Assembly: GCA_016186995.1 (NCBI GenBank)
Contig: JACPKQ010000007.1
Coordinates: 116,226-175,195 of the forward strand
Direction of reading: 5' to 3'
Source of the DNA: Deltaproteobacteria bacterium
GTDB lineage: Bacteria; Bdellovibrionota; JACOXK01
Length of the DNA: 58,970 nt
Shown here: positions 34,663 to 40,855 of the stretch, piece after piece
Layout: each line of letters opens with the position of its first letter
Numbering within the stretch: the first letter of the stretch is position 1
Notes under the pieces: model-generated
The model's database searches: none
The model's input: the letters and a program-made list of their open reading frames with translations, nothing else
Told to the model about the DNA's origin: nothing
Made by a program: the position numbers and the translations under genes

Positions 34663-35130
34663 ATGAAATGCCCATTCTGTTTATTTCAAGATTCAAAAGT
34701 TATCGATTCTCGTCTTGGAGAAGATGGTACAATGACTCGTCGCAGACGAGAATGTATTCAGTGTCATAAAAGATTTACAACTTATGAAAAAGTTGAAATG
34801 GTTCTTCCCTTTGTTGTTAAAAAAGATGGGCGCCGCGAAGCAGTTGATTTAGATAAGATTCGAGCTGGTATCCGAAAAGCCTGTGAAAAAAGACCTATTT
34901 CTTCAGACCAAATTGAAAATATTATAAATTCTATTCAAAGAAAACTTTATGAAAGTGGAGAAAAGGAAATTGTATCAAGTCGTATTGGTGAATATGTTAT
35001 GGTTGCCCTCAAAGATTTAGATGAAGTGGCTTATGTTCGTTTTGCTTCTGTGTATCGTCAGTTTAAAGATATTTCCCAATTTATGAAAGAACTTAAAGTT
35101 TTAAAAAAAACAAATAGGAAAACAATATGA
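34663..35130 (+). CDS. nrdR: Transcriptional repressor NrdR
   Basis: A 155-residue NrdR: N-terminal zinc ribbon with Cys3, Cys6, Cys31, Cys34 (CPFC and CIQC) and an ATP-cone (about 48-135). NrdR represses ribonucleotide reductase genes in response to nucleotide levels. It follows the rpiB-glyA fusion by 27 nt and overlaps ribD by 4 nt, an order shared by many bacteria. Confidence 0.95.
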   Translation: MKCPFCLFQDSKVIDSRLGEDGTMTRRRRECIQCHKRFTTYEKVEMVLPFVVKKDGRREAVDLDKIRAGIRKACEKRPISSDQIENIINSIQRKLYESGEKEIVSSRIGEYVMVALKDLDEVAYVRFASVYRQFKDISQFMKELKVLKKTNRKTI

Positions 35131-36254
35131 ATCGTATACACGAAGCCATTATGCAGAAAGCGCTCGAACTTGCGGTAAAAGCGCAAGGAAAAACACAAAC
35201 AAATCCGCTTGTGGGAGCTGTGCTTGTTAAAGATAATATCATTATCGGTAAGGGTTTTCATTCAGCTTTTGGAGCACCTCATGCAGAGGTAGAGGCCATA
35301 GGCGACGCTCAAAAAAAAGGTTTTAGTGTTCAAGGGAGTTCTCTCTATGTAACGCTTGAGCCTTGTGTTCATTTTGGAAAAACTCCACCGTGTACAGAAC
35401 TTATTTTAAATTCGGGTATTTCAGAGGTTTTTATTGGAATGACGGATCCAGACCCAAAAGTAAAAGGGCTTGGGCTAAACATTCTTAAGGAAAATAAAAT
35501 AAAAGTTGAAGTGGGTGTTTTAGAAAAGGAGTGTCAGAAGTTAAACCAGTTTTATATTAAGCACAGGGAAACTGGGCTTCCTTATGTCATTCTTAAAGTG
35601 GCAGCTACTTTAGATGGAAAAATTGCCGATTCTCATGGAGGCTCACGATGGATTACAGGAGATGGAGCACGCTGTTATGTTCATAAAATACGAAGTCGTA
35701 TGGATGCAATTTTAGTGGGTATCAATACGGTGATCAAAGACAATCCACAACTGACTGTAAGACTTCCAGGTGTGAGTGCAAAACCTTTAAGAATTGTTTT
35801 GGATTCTCACCTAAGAATTCCTCTTGATTCAAAAATTCTTAACGATGCATCAGTTTCAAGAACCATGATTATTATGTCCTCCTGTCATTCCGGCAAGAGC
35901 GGGGATCTATCATCTAAGATTGATGAGATCAGAAAAAAAGGAGCTCAGGTTCTTCCTTCTGCTTCTTGCCATTCCCGCGATCTTAAAATTGCTTTAAAGC
36001 CTCTTCTTCAAAGTTTAAGTAAAGATGGTGTTATGTCTCTTATGGTTGAAGGAGGAGCAGAAACGAATGCTTCATTTTTAAAAGAAGGGCTTGTAGATCA
36101 AATTGATTATTTCTTTGCCCCACGTATTTTAGGGGCTGAAGGCTTAAATTCTATTGCTTCTTTAGGGATTGATAATATTCAAAAAGCTCTCTCATTTAAA
36201 GATTATAAGTTTGAAAGGGTTGGAAATGACCTTCTTTTTGAGGGGACTCTCTAA
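35127..36254 (+). CDS. ribD: Bifunctional riboflavin biosynthesis deaminase/reductase RibD
   Basis: A 375-residue RibD. The deaminase domain (1-145) has HAEVEA (zinc-binding) and the PCVHFGKTPPC cysteines. The reductase domain (about 150-375) has KVAATLDGKIA, GSRWITG and MVEGGAETNASFL. It performs the second and third steps of riboflavin synthesis. Residues about 253-261 (SCHSGKSGD) are coded by a family A repeat, and a second degenerate piece lies at SCHSRD about 30 residues later. Both are in a surface loop of the reductase domain. The stop overlaps ribE by 1 nt. Confidence 0.92.
   Translation: MNRIHEAIMQKALELAVKAQGKTQTNPLVGAVLVKDNIIIGKGFHSAFGAPHAEVEAIGDAQKKGFSVQGSSLYVTLEPCVHFGKTPPCTELILNSGISEVFIGMTDPDPKVKGLGLNILKENKIKVEVGVLEKECQKLNQFYIKHRETGLPYVILKVAATLDGKIADSHGGSRWITGDGARCYVHKIRSRMDAILVGINTVIKDNPQLTVRLPGVSAKPLRIVLDSHLRIPLDSKILNDASVSRTMIIMSSCHSGKSGDLSSKIDEIRKKGAQVLPSASCHSRDLKIALKPLLQSLSKDGVMSLMVEGGAETNASFLKEGLVDQIDYFFAPRILGAEGLNSIASLGIDNIQKALSFKDYKFERVGNDLLFEGTL
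35884..35909. repeat. Family A repeat inside ribD
   Basis: GTCATTCCGGCA to GGGGATCTA lies in frame at about residues 253-261 of RibD. A degenerate half-copy (CCATTCCCGCGATCTTA) is at 35,969-35,985. The reading frame is kept. Confidence 0.65.
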
Positions 36255-37021
36255 TGTTTTCTGGAATCATTACATCTTTAGCCGTGATTGATGAAGTCAT
36301 AAAACAATCTTCTTCTCTCACACTTCATTGTACATGGAAAAAACCACTTATAGGTGTAGAAGAAGGAGAAAGTTTAAGTCTGAACGGTATTTGTTTAACA
36401 GTCACAAAAGTCATGTCATTCCAGCCCGAAGCTCTTGGCATGACCCCTGTCATTCCCGCATCAGATGAAAGCACCAGCGGGAATCTAGATAGCGCAGCCA
36501 CTTTTTTTGAAGTCGATGTTTCAATAGAAACTTTAGAGAAGACAACAGCCAAGAATTGGAAGAATGGGGATCTCTTAAATGTTGAAAGAGCTCTTAAATA
36601 TTCTGATGTGGTTGGAGGACATCTTGTCAGTGGCCATATTGATGGAGTTGGAAAAGTTTCTGAAATTTCTGTCATCCCAGCGAACCCCTCTGTCATTCCA
36701 GCGCAGGCTGGAATCCAGTCCCAATTCACAAAAATGACTCTTTCTCTTCCAAAAGCCTTTATGAAGCATATTGTTTCGAAAGGCTCTCTTGCAGTGGATG
36801 GTGTGAGTCTCACTATCAATAAAGTTTTAGAAAAAGAAGTAGAACTTATGTTTGTTCCCTTTACGTTACAAAACACAAACTTGGGAACAAAACAAAAAGG
36901 CGATTTAGTAAACGTTGAGCTTGATATGATTGGAAAGTATGTTGCAAAACATCTGGAGGATATTGCTATAGTGCAGTCATTGCGAGGAGTCGAAGACGAC
37001 GCGGCAATCCCATCGCGGTAG
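36254..37021 (+). CDS. ribE: Riboflavin synthase with repeat-derived insertions
   Basis: A 255-residue riboflavin synthase alpha chain; related proteins have about 195-215 residues. The two lumazine-binding repeats are recognisable (MFSGIITSLAVIDEV and GICLTVTKV; VVGGHLVSGHIDGVG and VDGVSLTINKV). Residues 54-79, 140-157 and about 241-255 are coded by palindromic repeats: two family A sites and a family B copy that also provides the stop. Removing them gives a normal-size enzyme. The reaction is the dismutation of 6,7-dimethyl-8-ribityllumazine. The gene overlaps ribD by 1 nt. Confidence 0.9.
   Translation: MFSGIITSLAVIDEVIKQSSSLTLHCTWKKPLIGVEEGESLSLNGICLTVTKVMSFQPEALGMTPVIPASDESTSGNLDSAATFFEVDVSIETLEKTTAKNWKNGDLLNVERALKYSDVVGGHLVSGHIDGVGKVSEISVIPANPSVIPAQAGIQSQFTKMTLSLPKAFMKHIVSKGSLAVDGVSLTINKVLEKEVELMFVPFTLQNTNLGTKQKGDLVNVELDMIGKYVAKHLEDIAIVQSLRGVEDDAAIPSR
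36415..36444. repeat. Family A half-copy inside ribE (site 1a)
   Basis: GTCATTCCAGCCC to TGGCATGACC, immediately before a full family A copy. It codes residues 54-63 of RibE (MSFQPEALGM). Its end also reads as an inverted GTCATGCC, so it may be two half-elements. Confidence 0.55.
36449..36488. repeat. Family A repeat inside ribE (site 1b)
   Basis: GTCATTCCCGCATCAG to CAGCGGGAATCTAG: arms ATTCCCGC and GCGGGAAT pair perfectly. It codes residues 66-78 of RibE (VIPASDESTSGNL), inside a loop between the first lumazine-binding strands. Confidence 0.85.
36671..36718. repeat. Family A repeats inside ribE (site 2)
   Basis: A half-copy GTCATCCCAGCGAACCCC is followed by a full copy GTCATTCCAGCGCAGG to GGAATCCAG (36,692-36,718). 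It codes VIPANPSVIPAQAGIQS (residues 140-156). The VIPAQAGIQ peptide is a known signature of such repeats when translated. Confidence 0.88.
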
Positions 37022-37040
37022 CGATGAGATCACCACGGGT
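36976..37040. repeat. Family B repeat at the 3' end of ribE
   Basis: Starts GTCATTGCGAGG and contains the family B core GAGATCACCACGG; the right end is not clear. It codes the last 14 residues of RibE and supplies its TAG stop. Confidence 0.75.
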
Positions 37041-37051
37041 TTTCTGTTAGT

Positions 37052-37072
37052 CCCCTCCCTTGATGGGAGGGG
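37052..37072. repeat. Family C hairpin before ribBA
   Basis: CCCCTCCC and GGGAGGGG around TTGAT, 12 nt before the ribBA ATG. It is followed by ATAGGAATTAAA. Its purine-rich right arm and the AGGA after it may serve as ribosome-binding sequence. Confidence 0.75.
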
Positions 37073-37084
37073 ATAGGAATTAAA

Positions 37085-38302
37085 ATGTATACAAGCGTAG
37101 AAAAAGCAATAGAAGATATCAAAAACGGAAAGATGGTTCTTTTGGTTGATGATGAAGACCGAGAGAATGAAGCTGATCTTGTTTTTGCCGCTCAATTTGC
37201 AACGTCTCACTATATTAATTTTATGATTCGAGAAGGGCGTGGGCTTGTGTGTTTAGCGCTTGAAGAAAAATATGTTCAAAGATTAAACCTTCCTATGATG
37301 ACAGAAAAAAATAATGCGCGTTTAGCCACTGCTTTTACAGTTTCTATTGATGCTAAACAAGGTATTTCTACAGGTATTTCAGCAAAGGATAGATCTTTAA
37401 CCATACAAAAAGTGATGGATGAAAACTCCACTTCAGGAGATTTTGTTGTTCCTGGGCATATTTTTCCACTTCGCGCTCAAAAAGGTGGAGTTCTTGTTCG
37501 CTCAGGCCATACCGAAGGTTCTATTGATTTAACTCGTTTAGCGGGGCTTAAAGCAGGAGCCGTTATTTGTGAGGTCATCAATGATGATGGAGAAATGGCA
37601 AGGTGTAGTGATATTATAAAATTTTCTAAGAAACATAATATTCGTATTGTGACGATTGCTGATATTATTTCTTATCGTCTCCAACATGAAAGGTTTGTTC
37701 ATAGAGTAACCCAAGCCAAACTTCCTACACATTTAGATGAAAGTACAACGCAAGATTTCAAAATTTATTTGTTCCAAAATGAAATTGATCATTGTTCTCA
37801 TGTTGCTCTTGTAAAAGGACGTATTGAAAAAGAAAAGCCAACCCTTGTGCGTGTGCATTCTGAATGTTTAACAGGAGATGTTTTTGAATCTCAAAGATGC
37901 GATTGCGGTGAGCAATTGAGAGAAAGTATACGAATGATTTCAAAGGAAGGAAAAGGAGTTTTGCTTTATTTAAGACAGGAAGGAAGGGGTATTGGCATCA
38001 TCAATAAAATTAAGGCTTATCACCTTCAAGATGTAGAAAATGTTGATACAGTTCAAGCTAACGAAAAATTAGGGTTACCCGCTGATTTAAGACATTATGG
38101 CATTGGTGCTCAGATTCTAGCAAGTTTAGGGGTGGGTAAGATGAAGCTTCTTACCAATAACCCTAAAAAAATTATTGGCCTTGAGGCTTATGGTTTAGAG
38201 ATGGTTGAAAGAGTCGCCATTGAAATTCCTCCCCACAAAGAAAATCGTAAGTATTTAAAAACGAAAAAAGAAAAAATGGATCATTTATTAAAATTAGTAT
38301 GA
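37085..38302 (+). CDS. ribBA: Bifunctional DHBP synthase / GTP cyclohydrolase II
   Basis: A 405-residue fusion enzyme. Residues 1-200 are 3,4-dihydroxy-2-butanone 4-phosphate synthase ([27 protein letters not shown]). Residues 205-400 are GTP cyclohydrolase II ([21 protein letters not shown] with zinc cysteines, and LRQEGRGIG). It supplies both precursors of lumazine. Its second half can be catalytically weak in some relatives, but both motif sets look complete here. It lies between family C repeats on both sides and appears to have escaped insertions itself. Confidence 0.94.
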   Translation: MYTSVEKAIEDIKNGKMVLLVDDEDRENEADLVFAAQFATSHYINFMIREGRGLVCLALEEKYVQRLNLPMMTEKNNARLATAFTVSIDAKQGISTGISAKDRSLTIQKVMDENSTSGDFVVPGHIFPLRAQKGGVLVRSGHTEGSIDLTRLAGLKAGAVICEVINDDGEMARCSDIIKFSKKHNIRIVTIADIISYRLQHERFVHRVTQAKLPTHLDESTTQDFKIYLFQNEIDHCSHVALVKGRIEKEKPTLVRVHSECLTGDVFESQRCDCGEQLRESIRMISKEGKGVLLYLRQEGRGIGIINKIKAYHLQDVENVDTVQANEKLGLPADLRHYGIGAQILASLGVGKMKLLTNNPKKIIGLEAYGLEMVERVAIEIPPHKENRKYLKTKKEKMDHLLKLV

Positions 38303-38314
38303 TCCGGGCGCCAT

Positions 38315-38351
38315 CCTCTCCCTTGATGGGAGAGGACAAAGGAGAGGGTGA
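38315..38351. repeat. Family C hairpin repeat before ribH
   Basis: CCTCTCCC/GGGAGAGG around TTGAT (38,315-38,335), then ACAAAGGAGAGGGTGA. The purine-rich tail contains GGAGAGGG and the GTG at 38,348, so the repeat provides the ribosome-binding region and one possible start codon of ribH. Confidence 0.85.
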
Positions 38352-38812
38352 GAAGAAAAGTGAAGTTTGCAATTATCGTTTCAAAATTTAATGAATCTCT
38401 TACACAAAAATTGTGTGATGGTGCCAAAGAAGTATTTTTAAAAAATAATGTTTCAGAAGATAATATTGATGTGTTTAGAGTGCCTGGTTCTTTCGAAATA
38501 CCTCTTATGGCTCAAAACTTAGCACGTACAAAGAAATACGTTGGGCTTGTTGCGATTGGAATTATTATTAAAGGTGAGACAGATCATTATCAACATGTGA
38601 CGGAAGGGGCAGTCTCAGGTATTTTAAAAGTTTCTTTAGAGAATAACATTCCGATTGGTAACTGTGTTCTTGCGTGCCACACATGGGCGCAAGCAGAAGC
38701 AAGATGCTCATTGTCATCTTCAGGCCCTGCCGGGGGATCCAGAATTAACCGAGGGTGTGAGGCTGCAGAAGCGGTTTTAGAAATGGTGGAACTGAATCCT
38801 CCTCTCCCTTGA
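38348..38812 (+). CDS. ribH: 6,7-dimethyl-8-ribityllumazine synthase
   Basis: A 154-residue lumazine synthase from GTG 38,348 (150 residues from GTG 38,360, MKFAIIVSKFN, which looks more like the family N-terminus). Motifs include FNESLTQKLCDGA, VPGSFEIPLMA and GIIIKGETDHYQHVTEGAVSGI, with the catalytic histidine. Residues about 122-132 (SLSSSGPAGGS) are coded by a family A repeat inserted before the last helix. The C-terminus (NPPLP) and the stop codon are provided by a family C repeat. It condenses the RibBA and RibD products. Confidence 0.9.
   Translation: MRRKVKFAIIVSKFNESLTQKLCDGAKEVFLKNNVSEDNIDVFRVPGSFEIPLMAQNLARTKKYVGLVAIGIIIKGETDHYQHVTEGAVSGILKVSLENNIPIGNCVLACHTWAQAEARCSLSSSGPAGGSRINRGCEAAEAVLEMVELNPPLP
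38713..38742. repeat. Family A repeat inside ribH
   Basis: GTCATCTTCAGG to CGGGGGATCCAG, 30 bp, in frame. It adds ten residues between the active-site region and the C-terminal helix of RibH, where the family has a short loop. Confidence 0.72.
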
Positions 38813-38837
38813 TGGGAGAGGACAAAGGAGAGGGTGA
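38801..38837. repeat. Family C hairpin repeat joining ribH and nusB
   Basis: CCTCTCCC/GGGAGAGG around TTGAT (38,801-38,821), then ACAAAGGAGAGGGTGA. The TGA in its loop is the ribH stop codon (38,810-38,812). Its tail gives GGAGAGGG and a GTG (38,834) in frame with nusB. Confidence 0.88.
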
Positions 38838-38854
38838 TAGAGTGGTGTTTATTT

Positions 38855-39289
38855 ATGGGATATAGAAGAAAGGCTCGTGAAATGGCACTTCAGATTCTTT
38901 TTCAAGGAGAGTATTTTCCTGAAGCAAATCTTAAAGAGAATGAAAAACATTTTCTTTTCTCTTTCCCTGTACAAAAGGAAATTGAACTTTTTGGTTCAAA
39001 GCTTTATGAAGGGGTTTGTGAACATTTAGAAGACATTGATCTTCTGCTCCAAAAGTATTCTGAACATTGGAAGCTTTATCGTATGTCCCCCATTGATAGG
39101 AATATTTTACGTATTGCTCTTTTTGAAATGGTTTATCTTAAGGATATTCCAGCCAGTGTTTCTATTGATGAGGCTATCGAAATTGCAAAACACTACGGCA
39201 CCGAAGACTCGGGAGCTTTTGTAAATGGTATTCTCGACAAAATCTTGAAAAAAGAAATTCAAAAAAATATAGTTTCTAAAACTGCTTAA
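38855..39289 (+). CDS. nusB: Transcription antitermination factor NusB
   Basis: A 144-residue NusB from ATG 38,855 (MGYRRKAREMALQILFQ, the typical family start). An extension to GTG 38,834 is coded by the family C repeat. The helical domain has the C-terminal INEAIEIAKHYG-like signature IDEAIEIAKHYGTEDSGAFVNGILD. NusB binds boxA RNA with S10 in rRNA antitermination. It follows ribH by 42 nt, the common ribH-nusB order. Confidence 0.93.
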   Translation: MGYRRKAREMALQILFQGEYFPEANLKENEKHFLFSFPVQKEIELFGSKLYEGVCEHLEDIDLLLQKYSEHWKLYRMSPIDRNILRIALFEMVYLKDIPASVSIDEAIEIAKHYGTEDSGAFVNGILDKILKKEIQKNIVSKTA

Positions 39290-39293
39290 AAAG

Positions 39294-39644
39294 CTATTCC
39301 TCGACACCAGGAAAGTATTCCACAAACTTTACTTCGATGTCTGGAAGCGTATCAACAATTTCAACAGTAAAATCAGGAAAGTGATCTACAATCTGCCACT
39401 CGCCGCAGGAGTTGGTAAAATTTTCTCTCACTTTTACTTTTAGATCGGAAAATGTATCAACAACTCTTATTTTTATGTCTCCAAAATTTCTTACAAATCT
39501 TACTTTTCCTTGTAGAGGAATGCCTTTTACTTTACAGTCTTTTATTTTTTCTGAATTCCTGTCATCCCCACCTGAAGCCGCAGGCACAAGCCCGGATCCA
39601 GCAAGAAAAAGCGCAAAAAGAAAAACAACAACACCTTTCTTCAT
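39294..39644 (-). CDS. Secreted protein resembling the 7(1) septoil knot family
   Basis: A 116-residue protein with a signal peptide and about seven short repeats of the form VxxFxDIKVxxV (RFVRNFGDIKIRVVDTFSD, VKVRENF, IVDHFPDFTVEIVDTLPD, VKFVEYFPG). Two cysteines (CKVKG and SCGEW) could form a disulfide. The repeat pattern matches my memory of the 7(1) septoil knot domain, a small beta protein with one of the deepest known knots. The signal-peptide end (residues 15-28) is coded by a family A repeat. It is convergent with nusB, 5 nt apart. Confidence 0.6.
   Translation of the reverse strand: MKKGVVVFLFALFLAGSGLVPAASGGDDRNSEKIKDCKVKGIPLQGKVRFVRNFGDIKIRVVDTFSDLKVKVRENFTNSCGEWQIVDHFPDFTVEIVDTLPDIEVKFVEYFPGVEE
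39561..39601. repeat. Family A repeat in the signal-peptide region of the knot protein gene
   Basis: GTCATCCCCACC to CCCGGATCCAG, 41 bp, read in frame on the minus strand as GSGLVPAASGGDD. It spans the end of the hydrophobic core and the likely cleavage site. Confidence 0.72.
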
Positions 39645-39708
39645 AACGATACCTCTCGGCGTCGCTCTAGCACTTTACTCCTCAAAGCTTCGAGCTACGG
39701 CCTAGTTT

Positions 39709-39762
39709 GTCTTCAAAAGCAACGCCGATCACGGCGTAGCCTTTGGTGAAGACGGACCAAGA
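39709..39762. repeat. Inverted-repeat segment, possible dispersed repeat
   Basis: TGTCTTC and GAAGAC flank a perfect ACGCCG-ATCA-CGGCGT hairpin (39,722-39,737). Only one copy is seen here, so membership of a repeat family is a guess based on its style. Confidence 0.35.
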
Positions 39763-39859
39763 TTGCCAAGGATTATAAATAAAATACTTTATCTGTAAAG
39801 CTTTAATAACAGAAGGGAGTTGCGATGAGCATGTGTGATGTTATCCACATGTTTATGCA

Positions 39860-40063
39860 ACTTAGGTTCTTGAAATGGCAGTGTCTTTCGCTTCATGGCT
39901 CGCTGTAGTTGTTCCACGCGGACTTTCTGTCATCCCTGGGTTCAGGTCCCCGCCTGCGCGGGGATAAACTCCGGCAGGGATCCAGTATTCTATTTTTTAT
40001 GAATTTTGGGCTGCGCTTTACTTCCGCTTCAGACACTGACCATTTCCTCACATAAACTCGAGT
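39860..40063. repeat. Family D composite palindrome, copy 2
   Basis: Starts with the same ACTTAGGTTCTTGA as copy 1 and ends CACATAAACTCGAGT. Inner arms GAAATGGCAGTGTCT (39,872-39,886) and AGACACTGACCATTTC (40,031-40,046) pair with one bulge. A family A repeat sits near its centre (39,929-39,985). Confidence 0.6.
39929..39985. repeat. Family A repeat nested in family D
   Basis: GTCATCCCTGGG to CGGCAGGGATCCAG, 57 bp, with an inner GTCCCCGC/GCGGGGAT stem. It interrupts the spacer of the family D palindrome, which suggests insertion of one repeat into another. Confidence 0.75.
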
Positions 40064-40219
40064 ATTCATGAGATGAACAAACCACAATGTACACATGCAA
40101 CAGGAGATGTGCGTGGGAGATTATAAATACAAAGTGTTTGGTATAAGCGTCCCAGAGTCGCTTACAGCTCATCGCAACTTTCTAACAGGCTGTCCTATAA
40201 TAGCTTTCACTCCTTAATT

Positions 40220-40501
40220 TTATTTATTTGATTGAGATTCTTTTTTTGTCTCTTTCTTTTCAGTTTTAGGTGTTTCTTTTGTGGAATCTGTTTGTGAGGT
40301 GTCTTTAGATTCTGGCTTTTTAGAAGTAGAGTAAAGGTCTTTGTACCACCCGCCACCTTTTAAGAGAAAGCTACTTTCTGAAATAAGCTTTATTAAAGTG
40401 CCAAAGCATTCTTCGCACTTATTAAGAGGTTTATCTGAGATTTTTTGAATTATTTCAAAAACCTTTTTACACTTTTTACACTGATATTCATATATAGGCA
40501 T
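40220..40501 (-). CDS. FmdB-type zinc ribbon regulatory protein
   Basis: A 93-residue protein starting MPIYEYQCKKCKKVFE with Cys8, Cys11, Cys29 and Cys32, the FmdB/Zn-ribbon signature. After residue 55 the sequence is a low-complexity Lys/Thr/Ser/Glu tail. Members are widespread and poorly understood; a regulatory role is by name only. The gene is alone between repeat-rich gaps. Confidence 0.85.
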   Translation of the reverse strand: MPIYEYQCKKCKKVFEIIQKISDKPLNKCEECFGTLIKLISESSFLLKGGGWYKDLYSTSKKPESKDTSQTDSTKETPKTEKKETKKESQSNK

Positions 40502-40855
40502 AGCGCGCTTTTTATCACAGTTTTAAATTTGAATCAATTTCTAGAATGACACTTTATTTAAGAGATAGGGATAGTTCTTATCGAGGGTCGTGTCGGAAGG
40601 TAATCTGGCTTGGTCTGCATAGTATATGCAGCAGATTACCTGTAGAGGCGAGGTCCAGGCTTTTATGAATCATTTTTTAGTTTCACAAAAATGATTCATA
40701 AAAAAGATAATTCCCGGAGTTAAGCTGTTCTTTTCTAATAAAAAAAGTGATGCCGTGCCCGAGGGAAGTACTATTCCTATCTCTGTAATGAAGAACCAAG
40801 GTTGTCATTCAATGAGGGATTGCTTTCTTTTCGCGTGATTGTTACATGTGAAAGA
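40502..40855. other. Gap upstream of the ffh operon
   Basis: About 354 bp holding the second copy of the TIR-flanked element (40,561-40,784). The remaining bases show no gene. A promoter for the ffh operon should lie here, but no strong -35/-10 pair was picked out by eye. Confidence 0.5.
40561..40784 (+). repeat. TIR-flanked structured element, copy 2 (224 bp)
   Basis: Ends AGAGATAGGGATAGTTCTT and AAGTACTATTCCTATCTCT (2 mismatches to a perfect 19-bp inverted repeat). The first 60 nt match copy 1 at about 56 positions. The central hairpin region has about 70 extra bases containing its own palindrome TGAATCATTTTT/AAAAATGATTCA. Same orientation relative to downstream genes as copy 1. Confidence 0.8.

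Larger units (their letters stand above)
39645..40219. other. Repeat-rich gap without genes
   Basis: About 575 bp without a convincing gene. It holds an inverted-repeat segment with ACGCCG/CGGCGT arms (39,722-39,737), a family D composite palindrome (39,860-40,063) and a family A copy nested inside it (39,929-39,985). The minus-strand open frame at 39,893-40,096 is within these repeats. Confidence 0.6.

Noticed and set aside
34636-35130. FMN riboswitch before the riboflavin genes
   Set aside because: ribD overlaps nrdR by 4 nt and there is no leader. No RFN-type conserved blocks were seen before ribD, ribE, ribBA or ribH.
36325-36876. Open frame of 183 codons antisense to ribE
   Set aside because: A shadow of ribE. 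The palindromic repeats keep the opposite frame open too, but the composition is not protein-like.
35884-38742. CRISPR array made of the rib-operon repeats
   Set aside because: Copies differ in length and orientation, spacing is irregular and they lie in coding sequence. No array structure.
39893-40096. Open frame of 67 codons on the minus strand
   Set aside because: It lies in nested family A and D repeats and contains repeat-derived peptides only.
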